A stretch of DNA of 64,000 bases from Rhodospirillaceae bacterium UBA6219 (lineage in GTDB: Bacteria; Pseudomonadota; Alphaproteobacteria; Rhodospirillales; Magnetospirillaceae). The translations under genes and the position numbers were made by a program. The stretch covers positions 31,423 to 95,422 of the forward strand of contig DISD01000033.1 of NCBI GenBank assembly GCA_002435715.1, read 5' to 3'. Positions 16,307 to 24,515 of the stretch are shown here, one piece after another; the stretch's first letter is position 1; every line of letters begins with the position of its first letter. The notes beneath the pieces are model-generated. The model was given only the letters and a program-made list of their open reading frames with translations, was not told the DNA's origin and did not search any database.

Positions 16307-17407
16307 TTACTTCTTCTTCTTCGCGCCGACCGGGTTGTACAGCACGAAATTGTCGAAGTTGGATTCAGCCACACGCCACCACAGATGGATGTCCTCGCGG
16401 AACTTGTTCCATTCGGTGAAGATCTTCTTGAAGTTGGCGTTTTCGGCAGAGATTTCCTGGTACAGACCGAAAGCGGCTTCCTGAGCGGCGACCATCACGT
16501 CCTTGGGATAGGCGCGCAGCTGGGTGCCCTGGCCGACCAAGCTCTTCAACGCGTTGATGTTCAACACGTCGTACTTGGTCTGCATGTCCAGATTGCACTC
16601 GGCACAGGCGGTTTCGAAGGCCGCCTGATAGGACTTGGGCAGCTTCGAGAACTGTTCCAGGTTGGAATAGATCGAGATGGTCGGGCCACCTTCCCAGAAA
16701 CCGGGATAGTAGTAGTACTTGGCGACCTTGTGGAAGCCCAGCTTCTCGTCATCGTAGGGGCCGACCCATTCGGCGGCGTCGATGGTGCCCTTTTCCAGCG
16801 ACGGATAGATGTCGCCGCCGGCAACCTGCTGCGGCACCACACCGATCTTGGCCATGACGCGCCCGGCCAGACCTGCGATACGCATCTTTAGGCCTTCCAT
16901 ATCCTTCAGCGTCTTCACTTCCTTACGGAACCAGCCGCCCATCTGCACGCCGGTGTTGCCGGCCGGGAAGTTGATGACGTTGTAGTTCTTGTAGAACTCG
17001 CGCAGCAGTTCCAGGCCGCCGCCATGATAGAGCCAGGCGTTGTTCTGGCGAGCATTCAGGCCGAAAGGCAAAGCCCCTTCGAAAGCGAAGGTCGGATCCT
17101 TACCCACATAGTAGTAGGACACGGTGGCGCCGCATTCCACGGTGTTGGCCTGGACGGCGTCCATGACCTGCAGACCGGGGACGATTTCGCCGGCGGCGAA
17201 GACGCGGATCTGGAACTTGCCGTCCGTCAGTTCAGCGACGCGCTTGGCAACGAATTCACCGCCGCCATAGATGGTGTCCAGGCTTTTGGGGAAGCTGGAC
17301 GCCATGCGCCACTTGACCTCGGGGTTGCTCTGGGCGATCGCCGGGGCGGCGATGGCGGAACCGGCGACGCCGAGACCGGCAGCCTTCAGAAAGGAACGTC
17401 TTTCCAT
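16307..17407 (-). CDS. TRAP transporter solute-binding protein, TakP-like (copy 1)
   Basis: 366-residue periplasmic receptor delivering substrate to DctQM. The N terminus MERRSFLKAAGLGVAGS has a twin-arginine-like (RRSFLK) signal ending near APAIAQ. The body closely resembles TakP, the sodium-dependent 2-oxo acid-binding protein: WRMASSFPKSLDT, GNTGVQMGGWFR, GLKMRIAGLAGRVM and DAAEWVGPYDDEKLGF. ATG 17407 has a near-perfect AGGAGG site. It is convergent with dctQM and is a close paralogue of the next gene. A palindrome lies 80 bases upstream. The substrate is inferred from TakP, not shown. Confidence 0.92.
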   Translation of the reverse strand: MERRSFLKAAGLGVAGSAIAAPAIAQSNPEVKWRMASSFPKSLDTIYGGGEFVAKRVAELTDGKFQIRVFAAGEIVPGLQVMDAVQANTVECGATVSYYYVGKDPTFAFEGALPFGLNARQNNAWLYHGGGLELLREFYKNYNVINFPAGNTGVQMGGWFRKEVKTLKDMEGLKMRIAGLAGRVMAKIGVVPQQVAGGDIYPSLEKGTIDAAEWVGPYDDEKLGFHKVAKYYYYPGFWEGGPTISIYSNLEQFSKLPKSYQAAFETACAECNLDMQTKYDVLNINALKSLVGQGTQLRAYPKDVMVAAQEAAFGLYQEISAENANFKKIFTEWNKFREDIHLWWRVAESNFDNFVLYNPVGAKKKK

Positions 17408-17486
17408 GCTTTCCTCCTGGTTGTGCAAAGCCTTTGAACAGGTGGCCCTGCTTTCGTGATTTGGTGCCCGATCCTGGCACGAAACA

Positions 17487-17501
17487 ACTGGTCTGACCAG
17501 T
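17487..17501. promoter_or_regulatory. GntR/FadR-type operator candidate upstream of TRAP binding protein copy 1
   Basis: ACTGGTCTGACCAGT is a perfect 15-base palindrome about a central T. Its core TGGTCTGACCA fits the TGGT-N3-ACCA pattern used by FadR-subfamily GntR regulators, and the same core appears upstream of copy 2. It lies in the 164-bp gap between the two paralogues, upstream of copy 1. Confidence 0.6.
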
Positions 17502-17524
17502 ACCCAGATGAATTTATTCGCAAC

Positions 17525-17554
17525 AAAAAAGCCCCGCTAAATTAGCGGGGCTTT
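17525..17554 (-). terminator. Terminator between the two TRAP binding-protein genes
   Basis: AAAGCCCCGCTAA and its exact complement TTAGCGGGGCTTT flank a single A, giving a long stem; the - strand ends in a run of six T. It follows copy 2 and should limit readthrough into copy 1. Confidence 0.85.
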
Positions 17555-17571
17555 ATGTCAGCTAGGGCTTT

Positions 17572-18669
17572 CTATTTCTTCTTACTCTTTACCGGGTTGG
17601 ACAGCACGAATCCGTCGAAGTTCAGTTCCGCCACCCGCCACCACAGCTGGATGTCGTCACGGAACTTTTTCCAAGGAGCGAGCATCTTGGCGAATTCGGG
17701 GCTTTCCTGGGCCAGTTCGTCATAAAGTTCGAAGGCGGCTTCCTGGGCGGCGACCAGAACGTCCTTGGGGAACGGCTTCAGGATGGCCCCTTCCGCCACA
17801 ACCTTTTTCAAGGCCTGGGCGTTCAGCATGTCGTACTTGGCCAGCATGTCCAGGTTGCACTCGGCGCAGGCCGCTTCGAACGCCGCCTGATAGGATTTCG
17901 GCAGCTTGTTCCAGTGCTCCAGGTTGCAGTAATTCGAGACGAAAGGACCACCTTCCCAGAAACCCGGGTAATAGTAATACTTGGCGACCTTGACGAAGCC
18001 CAGCTTCTCGTCGTCATAGGGGCCGACCCATTCGGCGGCGTCGATGGTGCCCTTTTCCAAGGACGGATAGATGTCGCCGCCGGCCACCTGTTGCGGCACC
18101 ACGCCCAATTTGGCCATGACGCGGCCGGCGATGCCGGCGATGCGCATCTTCAGGCCCGCCATATCCTTCATGGACTTGATTTCCTTGCGGAACCAGCCGC
18201 CCATCTGCACCCCGGTATTGCCGGCCGGGAAGTTGATGACGTTGTATTTCTTATAGAATTCGCGCAGCAATTCCATGCCGCCGCCATGATAGACCCAGGC
18301 CGCGTTCTGGCGCGCATTCAGGCCAAAAGGCAGCGCCGCTTCGAAAGCGAAAGCCGGATCCTTGCCCACATAATAATAGGAAACGGTGGAACCGCATTCC
18401 ACCGTACCGGCCTGGACGGCGTCCATGACCTGCAGACCGGGCACCAATTCGCCACCGGCGAAGACACGGATCTGAAACTTGCCGTCGGTCAGTTCGGCGA
18501 CGCGCTTGGCGACGAATTCACAACCGCCATGCAAGGTGTCCAGGCTTTTCGGAAAGCTGGACGCCATGCGCCATTTCACTTCCGGGCTGGACTGGGCGAG
18601 TGCCGGGGCGGCGACAACGGAACCTGCGGCTCCCAGACCGGCGGCTTTCAGAAACGAACGTCTTTCCAT
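17572..18669 (-). CDS. TRAP transporter solute-binding protein, TakP-like (copy 2)
   Basis: 365-residue paralogue of the adjacent gene, with the same twin-arginine-like leader MERRSFLKAAGLGAAGS and the same conserved blocks GNTGVQMGGWFRKEIK, GLKMRIAGIAGRVMAK and AAEWVGPYDDEKLGF. Differences cluster after the GGP motif (FVSNYCNLEHWNK here, TISIYSNLEQFSK in copy 1) and near the C terminus, which may alter ligand choice. ATG 18669 has a CAGGAG site. It has its own terminator and an upstream palindrome, so it can be expressed apart from copy 1. Family assignment is firm, substrate inferred. Confidence 0.92.
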   Translation of the reverse strand: MERRSFLKAAGLGAAGSVVAAPALAQSSPEVKWRMASSFPKSLDTLHGGCEFVAKRVAELTDGKFQIRVFAGGELVPGLQVMDAVQAGTVECGSTVSYYYVGKDPAFAFEAALPFGLNARQNAAWVYHGGGMELLREFYKKYNVINFPAGNTGVQMGGWFRKEIKSMKDMAGLKMRIAGIAGRVMAKLGVVPQQVAGGDIYPSLEKGTIDAAEWVGPYDDEKLGFVKVAKYYYYPGFWEGGPFVSNYCNLEHWNKLPKSYQAAFEAACAECNLDMLAKYDMLNAQALKKVVAEGAILKPFPKDVLVAAQEAAFELYDELAQESPEFAKMLAPWKKFRDDIQLWWRVAELNFDGFVLSNPVKSKKK

Positions 18670-18715
18670 GGCGGACTCCTGCGAATAACCGGCCGGGAGA
18701 CTGCCATGGAAAGAC

Positions 18716-18726
18716 TGGTCAGACCA
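18716..18726. promoter_or_regulatory. GntR/FadR-type operator candidate upstream of TRAP binding protein copy 2
   Basis: TGGTCAGACCA, an 11-base palindrome about a central A, 47 bases before the start codon. It matches the core of the palindrome upstream of copy 1 except for the central base, which is also what reading the opposite strand would give. Confidence 0.55.
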
Positions 18727-18822
18727 CCCCGCCTACCCGATGGCAGCGGGGCGGAAAATGCATAAGTCGCAAGGTGATCTAAACCCGCGCGGCGTTTGAA
18801 CGCCCCCGGCACGGGCCATGTT

Positions 18823-21045
18823 TTACGTAAACTTGTTGGCGCGCGGGAAACCGGTGGGCGGCAGACGCCCGACCGAGGCGCGCTTGCCCAGCCAGGGCGT
18901 CAGATCGGTTTCGGTACGGGTGCGTTCCCCCGACTTCCACGACAGACCGTCGGCCAGATTGAACACCTTGATGTCGGCGACGCCGCCATCACGGTATTTC
19001 TGCAGCATGACACCGCGACCACGGGCCATGACCGGAATTTCCTCGGCCATGAACACCAAAAGCTTGCGGTTGTCACCCAAGATGGCCACCGCGTCGCCTT
19101 CGGCGGGCAGGCAGATGGCGGCGGTTTCGCCGTCGCCCAGGTTCAGAACGCTTTTGCCGGCCTTGGTCTGGGCCAGCACTTCCGCTTCCTCGACGATGAA
19201 GCCTTTGCCACCCGACGACGACAGCAACAGCTTGCGACCCGGCTTGTGGGCGAAGATGGTCAGCACCTCGGCCTCGTTGGCCATGTCGATCATCAGACGC
19301 AACGGCTCGCCGAAGCCACGGCCCGACGGCAGCTTATCGCCGCCGATGGTGTAGAAACGGCCATCGGTGGTGAAAACCAGCAGCTTGTCGGTGGTTTCCG
19401 CCTTCAAGGCCAGGCGCAATTGGTCGCCTTCCTTGAACTTAACGGAATCGAACTGGTCGGTATGGCCCTTCATGGCACGAATCCAGCCCTTTTCCGACAG
19501 GATCAGGGTGATGGGTTCACGTTCGACGAAGGCTTCGATGGGCACGATCACCGCCGACGGCGCGTCGGCCAATTCGGTGCGGCGGTCGCCCAAGGGGGTG
19601 CCGGGACCAAAAGCCTTGCGAATTTCGGCGATTTGGCCCGCGATAGTGGTCCAACGGCGGGGCTCGTCAGCCAGCAGGGCTTCCAGATCGCCCTTTTCGG
19701 CGGTCAGGGAATCGTGTTCCTTGCGGATCTCGAACTCTTCCAGCTTGCGCAACGAGCGCAGGCGCATGTTCAAGATGGCTTCGGTCTGCGCTTCCGTCAG
19801 GTTGAAGGTGCGCATCATCACCTGCTTGGGCTCGTCTTCCTCGCGGATGATGCGGATGACCTCGTCCAGGTTCAGATAGGCGACCAGATAGCCTTCCAGC
19901 ACTTCCAGACGCTTGGCGATCTTTTCCAGGCGGAAACGCGAGCGCCGTTCCAGAACCTCCATGCGGTGGTCCAAGAATGCGCGCAACACCTGCTTCAAAT
20001 CCATGACGCGGGGCACCGAATCGCGGTCCAGCACGTTCATGTTCAAGGAAATGCGCACTTCCAGATCGGTCTGACGGAACAATTGTTCCATCAGCATCTC
20101 GGCTTCCACCGTGCGGTTGCGTGGTTCCAGCACCACCCGCACGTCTTCCGCCGATTCGTCGCGGATGTCGGCCAGAAGCGGCAGCTTCTTGTCGTTCAGC
20201 AGCTCGGCGATTTTTTCGATCACCTTGGATTTCTGCACCTGATAGGGAATCTGGGTGACCACGATCTGGTAAAGGCCGTGGCTCAGCTTTTCCACTTCCC
20301 ACTTGGCGCGCAGACGAAAGGCGCCGCGACCGGTGCGATAGGCCTCCAAGATGGCCGGACGGCTTTCCACCAGCATGCCGCCGGTGGGGAAATCCGGGCC
20401 GGGAATATGCTCGACCAAGGCATCCACGTCGCAATCGGGATGCTTGATCAGATGGGACAGCGCGTTGCAGATCTCGCCCACATTGTGGGGCGGGATGTTG
20501 GTGGCCATGCCCACCGCGATACCGGCGGCGCCATTGGCCAACAGATTGGGAAAGGCCGCCGGCATGACCAGGGGTTCTTCTTCCGACCCGTCATAAGTGG
20601 GGCGGAAATCCACCGTGTCGTCGTCCAAATTTTCCATCAAGGCGGCGGCGACGGCGGTCAGCTTGGCTTCGGTGTATCGCATGGCGGCGGCGTTGTCGCC
20701 GTCGATATTGCCGAAATTGCCCTGGCCTTCCACCAGCGGATAGCGCACGGCGAAATCCTGGGCCAGACGCACCATGGCGTCATAGACCGACATGTCGCCA
20801 TGGGGGTGGTACTTACCGATGACGTCGCCGACCACGCGGGCGCATTTCTTGAAACCGCCTTCCGGGTCCAGCTTCAACTGCCGCATGGCGAACAGCAGAC
20901 GGCGGTGCACCGGCTTCAAGCCGTCGCGCACGTCGGGCAACGAGCGGGACACGATGGTGGACATGGCATAGGCGAGATAGCGCTCGCCCAACGCCTCGGA
21001 CAGCGAGGTGTCGCGCACGTCACCGTTATAGGCGGGTTCAGTCAT
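18823..21045 (-). CDS. parC: DNA topoisomerase IV subunit A
   Basis: 740-residue subunit that cleaves and rejoins DNA to decatenate daughter chromosomes. The catalytic Tyr124 is in AAMRYTEAKL, and the quinolone-resistance region reads HPHGDMSVYDAM. It is ParC and not GyrA because the N terminus (LSEALGERYLAYAMSTIVSR) and the shorter C-terminal region without a GyrA box fit ParC, and a separate gyrA is present at 58-60.7 kb. It starts 8 bases after recO in the leftward cluster, behind an AGGAATTGTC site. Confidence 0.95.
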   Translation of the reverse strand: MTEPAYNGDVRDTSLSEALGERYLAYAMSTIVSRSLPDVRDGLKPVHRRLLFAMRQLKLDPEGGFKKCARVVGDVIGKYHPHGDMSVYDAMVRLAQDFAVRYPLVEGQGNFGNIDGDNAAAMRYTEAKLTAVAAALMENLDDDTVDFRPTYDGSEEEPLVMPAAFPNLLANGAAGIAVGMATNIPPHNVGEICNALSHLIKHPDCDVDALVEHIPGPDFPTGGMLVESRPAILEAYRTGRGAFRLRAKWEVEKLSHGLYQIVVTQIPYQVQKSKVIEKIAELLNDKKLPLLADIRDESAEDVRVVLEPRNRTVEAEMLMEQLFRQTDLEVRISLNMNVLDRDSVPRVMDLKQVLRAFLDHRMEVLERRSRFRLEKIAKRLEVLEGYLVAYLNLDEVIRIIREEDEPKQVMMRTFNLTEAQTEAILNMRLRSLRKLEEFEIRKEHDSLTAEKGDLEALLADEPRRWTTIAGQIAEIRKAFGPGTPLGDRRTELADAPSAVIVPIEAFVEREPITLILSEKGWIRAMKGHTDQFDSVKFKEGDQLRLALKAETTDKLLVFTTDGRFYTIGGDKLPSGRGFGEPLRLMIDMANEAEVLTIFAHKPGRKLLLSSSGGKGFIVEEAEVLAQTKAGKSVLNLGDGETAAICLPAEGDAVAILGDNRKLLVFMAEEIPVMARGRGVMLQKYRDGGVADIKVFNLADGLSWKSGERTRTETDLTPWLGKRASVGRLPPTGFPRANKFT

Positions 21046-21053
21046 GACAATTC

Positions 21054-21797
21054 CTAAAACTTGGACCCTGGGAGTTTAGACGATGACCGGAAACGGTCAA
21101 CCAGCCGCGTGCGCGCCGCCGGCATGGCTTTGTGGTGGTGGCCCAGAACATGGCGTTCCAGGAAATAGCCGGTCAGGTCCAAGCCGTCGGCGATGTCGCC
21201 CCCCTGCCCCTCTTGCCCGTCCAGCAGGAATCCGGGCAGCTTCAACAGCTTATGGGCATAGGGCTGGCCCGCCTGGGCCGAAACGGCGCGGGCCGATCTG
21301 GGGCTGACATAGACCAAATCTTCGGTGGAACCGGTAGCGGCGCAGCATGACAAATCCAAGCCAAACCCCAGGTCGCGCAACAGCGCCAGTTCCCAATGCA
21401 CATAGACACTGGGCCAGGACGGCACCGCCATGGCTTGCAGCAACGCTTGCAACGCTTCGAAGACCGGGATGTGGGGCTGACGTTCGGGCAGAACCGCGTC
21501 ACACAACGCACAGGCCGCCCCCAGGGCGGCCAAACGGGTGGCGTCGTCCAGATGTAAGGCGGAATGGGCCAAGGCTAATTCCAGACGATAGGTGCCCAGT
21601 TGGTCGTCCAAACGGCCGCGCCACACTGCCTGAACCGCGTTGCCCGGCTGCAGAACCGGCCGCATGCTCTTGCCGGCACCACCGGGAACCATGCCGGGAT
21701 GACGTCCATGGGAACGGGTCAGCAGCGACGCCACCACTCCGCTTTCCCCCAATTTACGGGCGGACAGCACGATGGCGTCGTCGGTCCATTCGCTCAC
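21054..21797 (-). CDS. recO: DNA repair protein RecO
   Basis: 247-residue recombination mediator that helps load RecA in the RecFOR pathway. The N-terminal OB-fold sequence WTDDAIVLSARKLGESGVVASLLT and the downstream HPGMVPGGAGKSMRPVLQPG block are typical. The C-terminal Cys-rich region is partly conserved (LSCCAATGSTEDLVYVSP). The GTG start overlaps the stop of the small membrane protein upstream (GTGA). The order era-recO is common in proteobacteria. Confidence 0.92.
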   Translation of the reverse strand: MSEWTDDAIVLSARKLGESGVVASLLTRSHGRHPGMVPGGAGKSMRPVLQPGNAVQAVWRGRLDDQLGTYRLELALAHSALHLDDATRLAALGAACALCDAVLPERQPHIPVFEALQALLQAMAVPSWPSVYVHWELALLRDLGFGLDLSCCAATGSTEDLVYVSPRSARAVSAQAGQPYAHKLLKLPGFLLDGQEGQGGDIADGLDLTGYFLERHVLGHHHKAMPAARTRLVDRFRSSSKLPGSKF

Positions 21798-22003
21798 AGG
21801 AAGCTCACCATGGCGAGCCCAGCCCCCACGGCGGCCAGCACCATACCCACCACGGCGACCGGCACCGCCCAGCGTTCCAAGGGCGGCGCGTCTTCCAGGG
21901 CTTCGGCGTTCCAGGCGCCCTTGCGGATGCGGTGCTGCAGCACCGCCACCAACAGCAGGGTGCCAACCCAGATCAACAACACGCCGATGCCACGAATGCT
22001 CAT
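21794..22003 (-). CDS. Small two-helix membrane protein
   Basis: 69 residues, almost entirely two hydrophobic helices (about residues 4-20 and 47-67) joined by a charged loop with PPLERWAVP. I do not recognise a family. It lies between era (19-base gap) and recO (4-base overlap), so it is translated as part of this cluster; the tight spacing is the main evidence that it is real. The longer open frame upstream is a shadow of era. Confidence 0.65.
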   Translation of the reverse strand: MSIRGIGVLLIWVGTLLLVAVLQHRIRKGAWNAEALEDAPPLERWAVPVAVVGMVLAAVGAGLAMVSFL

Positions 22004-22022
22004 GGGATCAAGGTGACCCGGC

Positions 22023-22934
22023 CTAGACGTCGAAGTCCAGTCCCATTTCGTTGTAATGACCGCGCTTTTCCTGCCAGTCCTCACGCACCTTGACGTGCAG
22101 GAACAGATGGACCCGGCGTTCCAGCAGCGCTTCCAGTTCCTCGCGCGCCGCGGCACCGATGGCCTTGATCTGATGACCGGCCTTGCCGACCACGATGGCC
22201 TTTTGGCCGTCGCGCTGAACATAGATCACCTGGTCGATGCGGGCCGAGCCGTCTTCGCGTTCTTCCCACTTCTCGGTTTCCACGGTCAGCGCATAAGGCA
22301 GTTCCTCGTGCAACTGGATGAAGGCCTTTTCGCGGGTGATCTCGGCGGCCAACATACGCTGCGGCAGGTCCGAGACGTCGTCTTCCGGGAACATCCAGGG
22401 GCCCAGTGGCATGCGCTCCACCAGCACCTTGTTCAGTTCTTCCAGACCACTCCCCTTCAGCGCCGAAATCATGAAGACGTCGCTGAAAATGCCCTCTTCG
22501 TGCAGTTCGGCGGTCAGCTTCAGCAGCTTTTCCTTTTTCACCGCGTCCACCTTGTTCAGCACCAAGATGGCCTGACGCTGGGCTTTCTTCAGCTTGTCGA
22601 TGATGGCGCGGGTATCGTCGTCGATACCGCGATTGGAATCGATCACCAGACAGATGATTTCGGCGTCGTCGGCACCGTTCCAGGCGGCGGCGACCATGGC
22701 GCGGTCCAGACGGCGCTTGGGCTGGAAGATACCAGGGGTGTCCACCAAGATGACCTGGGCGACGCCCGCCATCAGGATGCCCAACACCCGAAACCGGGTG
22801 GTTTGGACCTTGGGCGAGACGATGGACACCTTGGTGCCGACCAAGGCGTTGGTCAGGGTCGACTTGCCGGCGTTGGGGGCACCGACGATGGCCACGTAGC
22901 CGCAGCGCTTCTCGTTTTCGGGCACCTCGGTCAT
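22023..22934 (-). CDS. era: GTPase Era
   Basis: 303-residue GTPase that binds the 3' end of 16S rRNA and assists 30S maturation. G1 is GAPNAGKST, the effector region holds VSPKVQTTRFRVLGI, G3 is DTPGI and G4 is NKVD. The C-terminal KH domain includes IVVGKAGHQIKAIGAAARE. The start overlaps the rnc stop codon (ATGA), as is usual for rnc-era operons. Confidence 0.96.
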   Translation of the reverse strand: MTEVPENEKRCGYVAIVGAPNAGKSTLTNALVGTKVSIVSPKVQTTRFRVLGILMAGVAQVILVDTPGIFQPKRRLDRAMVAAAWNGADDAEIICLVIDSNRGIDDDTRAIIDKLKKAQRQAILVLNKVDAVKKEKLLKLTAELHEEGIFSDVFMISALKGSGLEELNKVLVERMPLGPWMFPEDDVSDLPQRMLAAEITREKAFIQLHEELPYALTVETEKWEEREDGSARIDQVIYVQRDGQKAIVVGKAGHQIKAIGAAAREELEALLERRVHLFLHVKVREDWQEKRGHYNEMGLDFDV

Positions 22935-23620
22935 TGCGTCACCTTCTCTAACATGGCTTTCGCGGCGGCCTGTTCGGCCACCCGCTTGGAATTTCCTGTG
23001 CCGGTCGCCGTTTCGACCCCGTCAACGGCGACGGCGACAACGAAAACCGGATCGTGCGGCGGTCCATCCTGACCAACCACACTGTAATTAGGCAAGGGTT
23101 TGCCCAGGCCCTGGGCCCATTCCTGCAACGCCGTCTTGGCATCCTTGGGCGGTTTGCGCACCGCATCCATCAATGGCGTCCACAGACGGCGAACAAACAG
23201 CGCCGAGGGCGCGAAACCGGCATCGGCATACAAAGCGCCGATCACCGCTTCGCAAGCATCGGCCAGGATTCCGGGATTGTTGCGCCCCCCCGATTCGGTT
23301 TCACCCTTGGCCAGGGTCAGACAGGCCGGCAGGCCGATCTGGTGGGCCACGTCGGCCAGGGTTTCACGCCGGACCAGGGCGGCATGACGCTTGGCCAAAT
23401 CGCCTTCTGGCTCGTTGGGGAACCGGTGGAACAGCATTTCCGCCACCACCAGCCCCAGCACCCGGTCACCCAGGAATTCCAGACGCTCATAGGGCATGCC
23501 GCCCTTGTCCTTGCGGCCCTTGGACGCCGACGGATGGGTCAGGGCTTGGCTCAACAATTCCGGCCGAGAGAAATCATGGCCCAGTTGGCGGCTGAGGTGG
23601 TGGATCGGGCCTTCCGACAT
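22931..23620 (-). CDS. rnc: Ribonuclease III
   Basis: 229-residue double-strand-specific endonuclease for rRNA and mRNA processing. The signature ERLEFLGDRVLGL and the second acidic motif ADACEAVIGALYADAG supply the magnesium ligands. A C-terminal double-stranded-RNA-binding domain (about residues 155-227) ends with RVAEQAAAKAMLE. It is 3 bases from lepB upstream and overlaps era downstream. Confidence 0.96.
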   Translation of the reverse strand: MSEGPIHHLSRQLGHDFSRPELLSQALTHPSASKGRKDKGGMPYERLEFLGDRVLGLVVAEMLFHRFPNEPEGDLAKRHAALVRRETLADVAHQIGLPACLTLAKGETESGGRNNPGILADACEAVIGALYADAGFAPSALFVRRLWTPLMDAVRKPPKDAKTALQEWAQGLGKPLPNYSVVGQDGPPHDPVFVVAVAVDGVETATGTGNSKRVAEQAAAKAMLEKVTQ

Positions 23621-23623
23621 GGC

Positions 23624-24421
23624 TTAGTCGATACCGTTCAGCAAACGCTTGAAACGAATGGCCCACGGCCATTTCCACACTTCCCACAACGCCGCCGAGC
23701 CGTCGCCCGAGAAGAAGATGATTTCGGCGCGGCCGACCAGACGGTCGGCGGGAACATAGCCCACCTCGTCCAGGAAGCGGGAATCAGCGGAATTGTCGCG
23801 GTTGTCGCCCATCATGAAATAATGGCCGGCGGGAACATGATATTCCGGGGTGTTGTCGGCCAGACCGTTGTCGCCCTGGAACTCGATGATGTGATGGGTA
23901 CGGCCCTCGGGCAGGGTTTCGATGTATTGTGGCGCCCGCATGATGTTGCCTTCGCGGGTGACTTCGACGAAATCCTCGACCCGGTCGCGTTTCACCGCCT
24001 GACCGTTGATATGCAGGATGCCGCCGGTCACCTGGATGGTGTCGCCGGGCAGACCGATGACGCGCTTGATGTAGTCGACCATTTCCTTGACCGGCCGGCC
24101 CTGGGAATCCAGCACCGGGCGGCCCAGGGAATCGCGCTTGGACACCCAGACCTTGAACACCACCACATCGCCACGCACGGGCATGCTTTCGAAGATACGG
24201 CCGCCTTCGGGGCCCATGCTGAAGGGCATGGAATGGCGCGAATAGCCATAGGCGTATTTGGACACGAACAGATAGTCGCCGATCAGCAATGTCGGGATCA
24301 TCGACCCCGAGGGAATATTGAACGGCTCGAAAGCAATCGTGCGCACGAAGCCGGCGATCAGCATGGCGATCAGAACCGTCTTGATGGTTTCCCAGGTTCC
24401 CCCGGTTTTTGCTTTCGACAT
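23624..24421 (-). CDS. lepB: Signal peptidase I
   Basis: 265-residue inner-membrane serine protease that removes signal peptides. An N-terminal membrane helix (about residues 11-27) precedes the catalytic Ser in FNIPSGSMIPTLLIGD. Box C/D has RGDVVVFKVW with the general-base Lys region and YIKRVIGLPGDTI. Box E is GDNRDNSADSR. All expected residues are visible. It lies in the pdxJ-lepB-rnc-era cluster; acpS, often found next to pdxJ, is absent from the 94-base gap upstream. Confidence 0.95.
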   Translation of the reverse strand: MSKAKTGGTWETIKTVLIAMLIAGFVRTIAFEPFNIPSGSMIPTLLIGDYLFVSKYAYGYSRHSMPFSMGPEGGRIFESMPVRGDVVVFKVWVSKRDSLGRPVLDSQGRPVKEMVDYIKRVIGLPGDTIQVTGGILHINGQAVKRDRVEDFVEVTREGNIMRAPQYIETLPEGRTHHIIEFQGDNGLADNTPEYHVPAGHYFMMGDNRDNSADSRFLDEVGYVPADRLVGRAEIIFFSGDGSAALWEVWKWPWAIRFKRLLNGID

Positions 24422-24515
24422 GAAAAAGACCGCCTAGTCTGTTGTGTTAAAATGATTTTGCAAAAACGCACATGGTCGTCGGATGGCGCGAGGAAACCAG
24501 TCTCGCCGACGACTG

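Noticed and set aside
18786..18806. GGCGTTTGAACGCC palindrome after parC as a terminator
   Set aside because: The stem is short (6 bp) and there is no T-run on the - strand.
18796..21057. A 753-codon + strand open frame antisense to parC
   Set aside because: Shadow of parC with no start signal or domain; a similar one occurs opposite gyrA.
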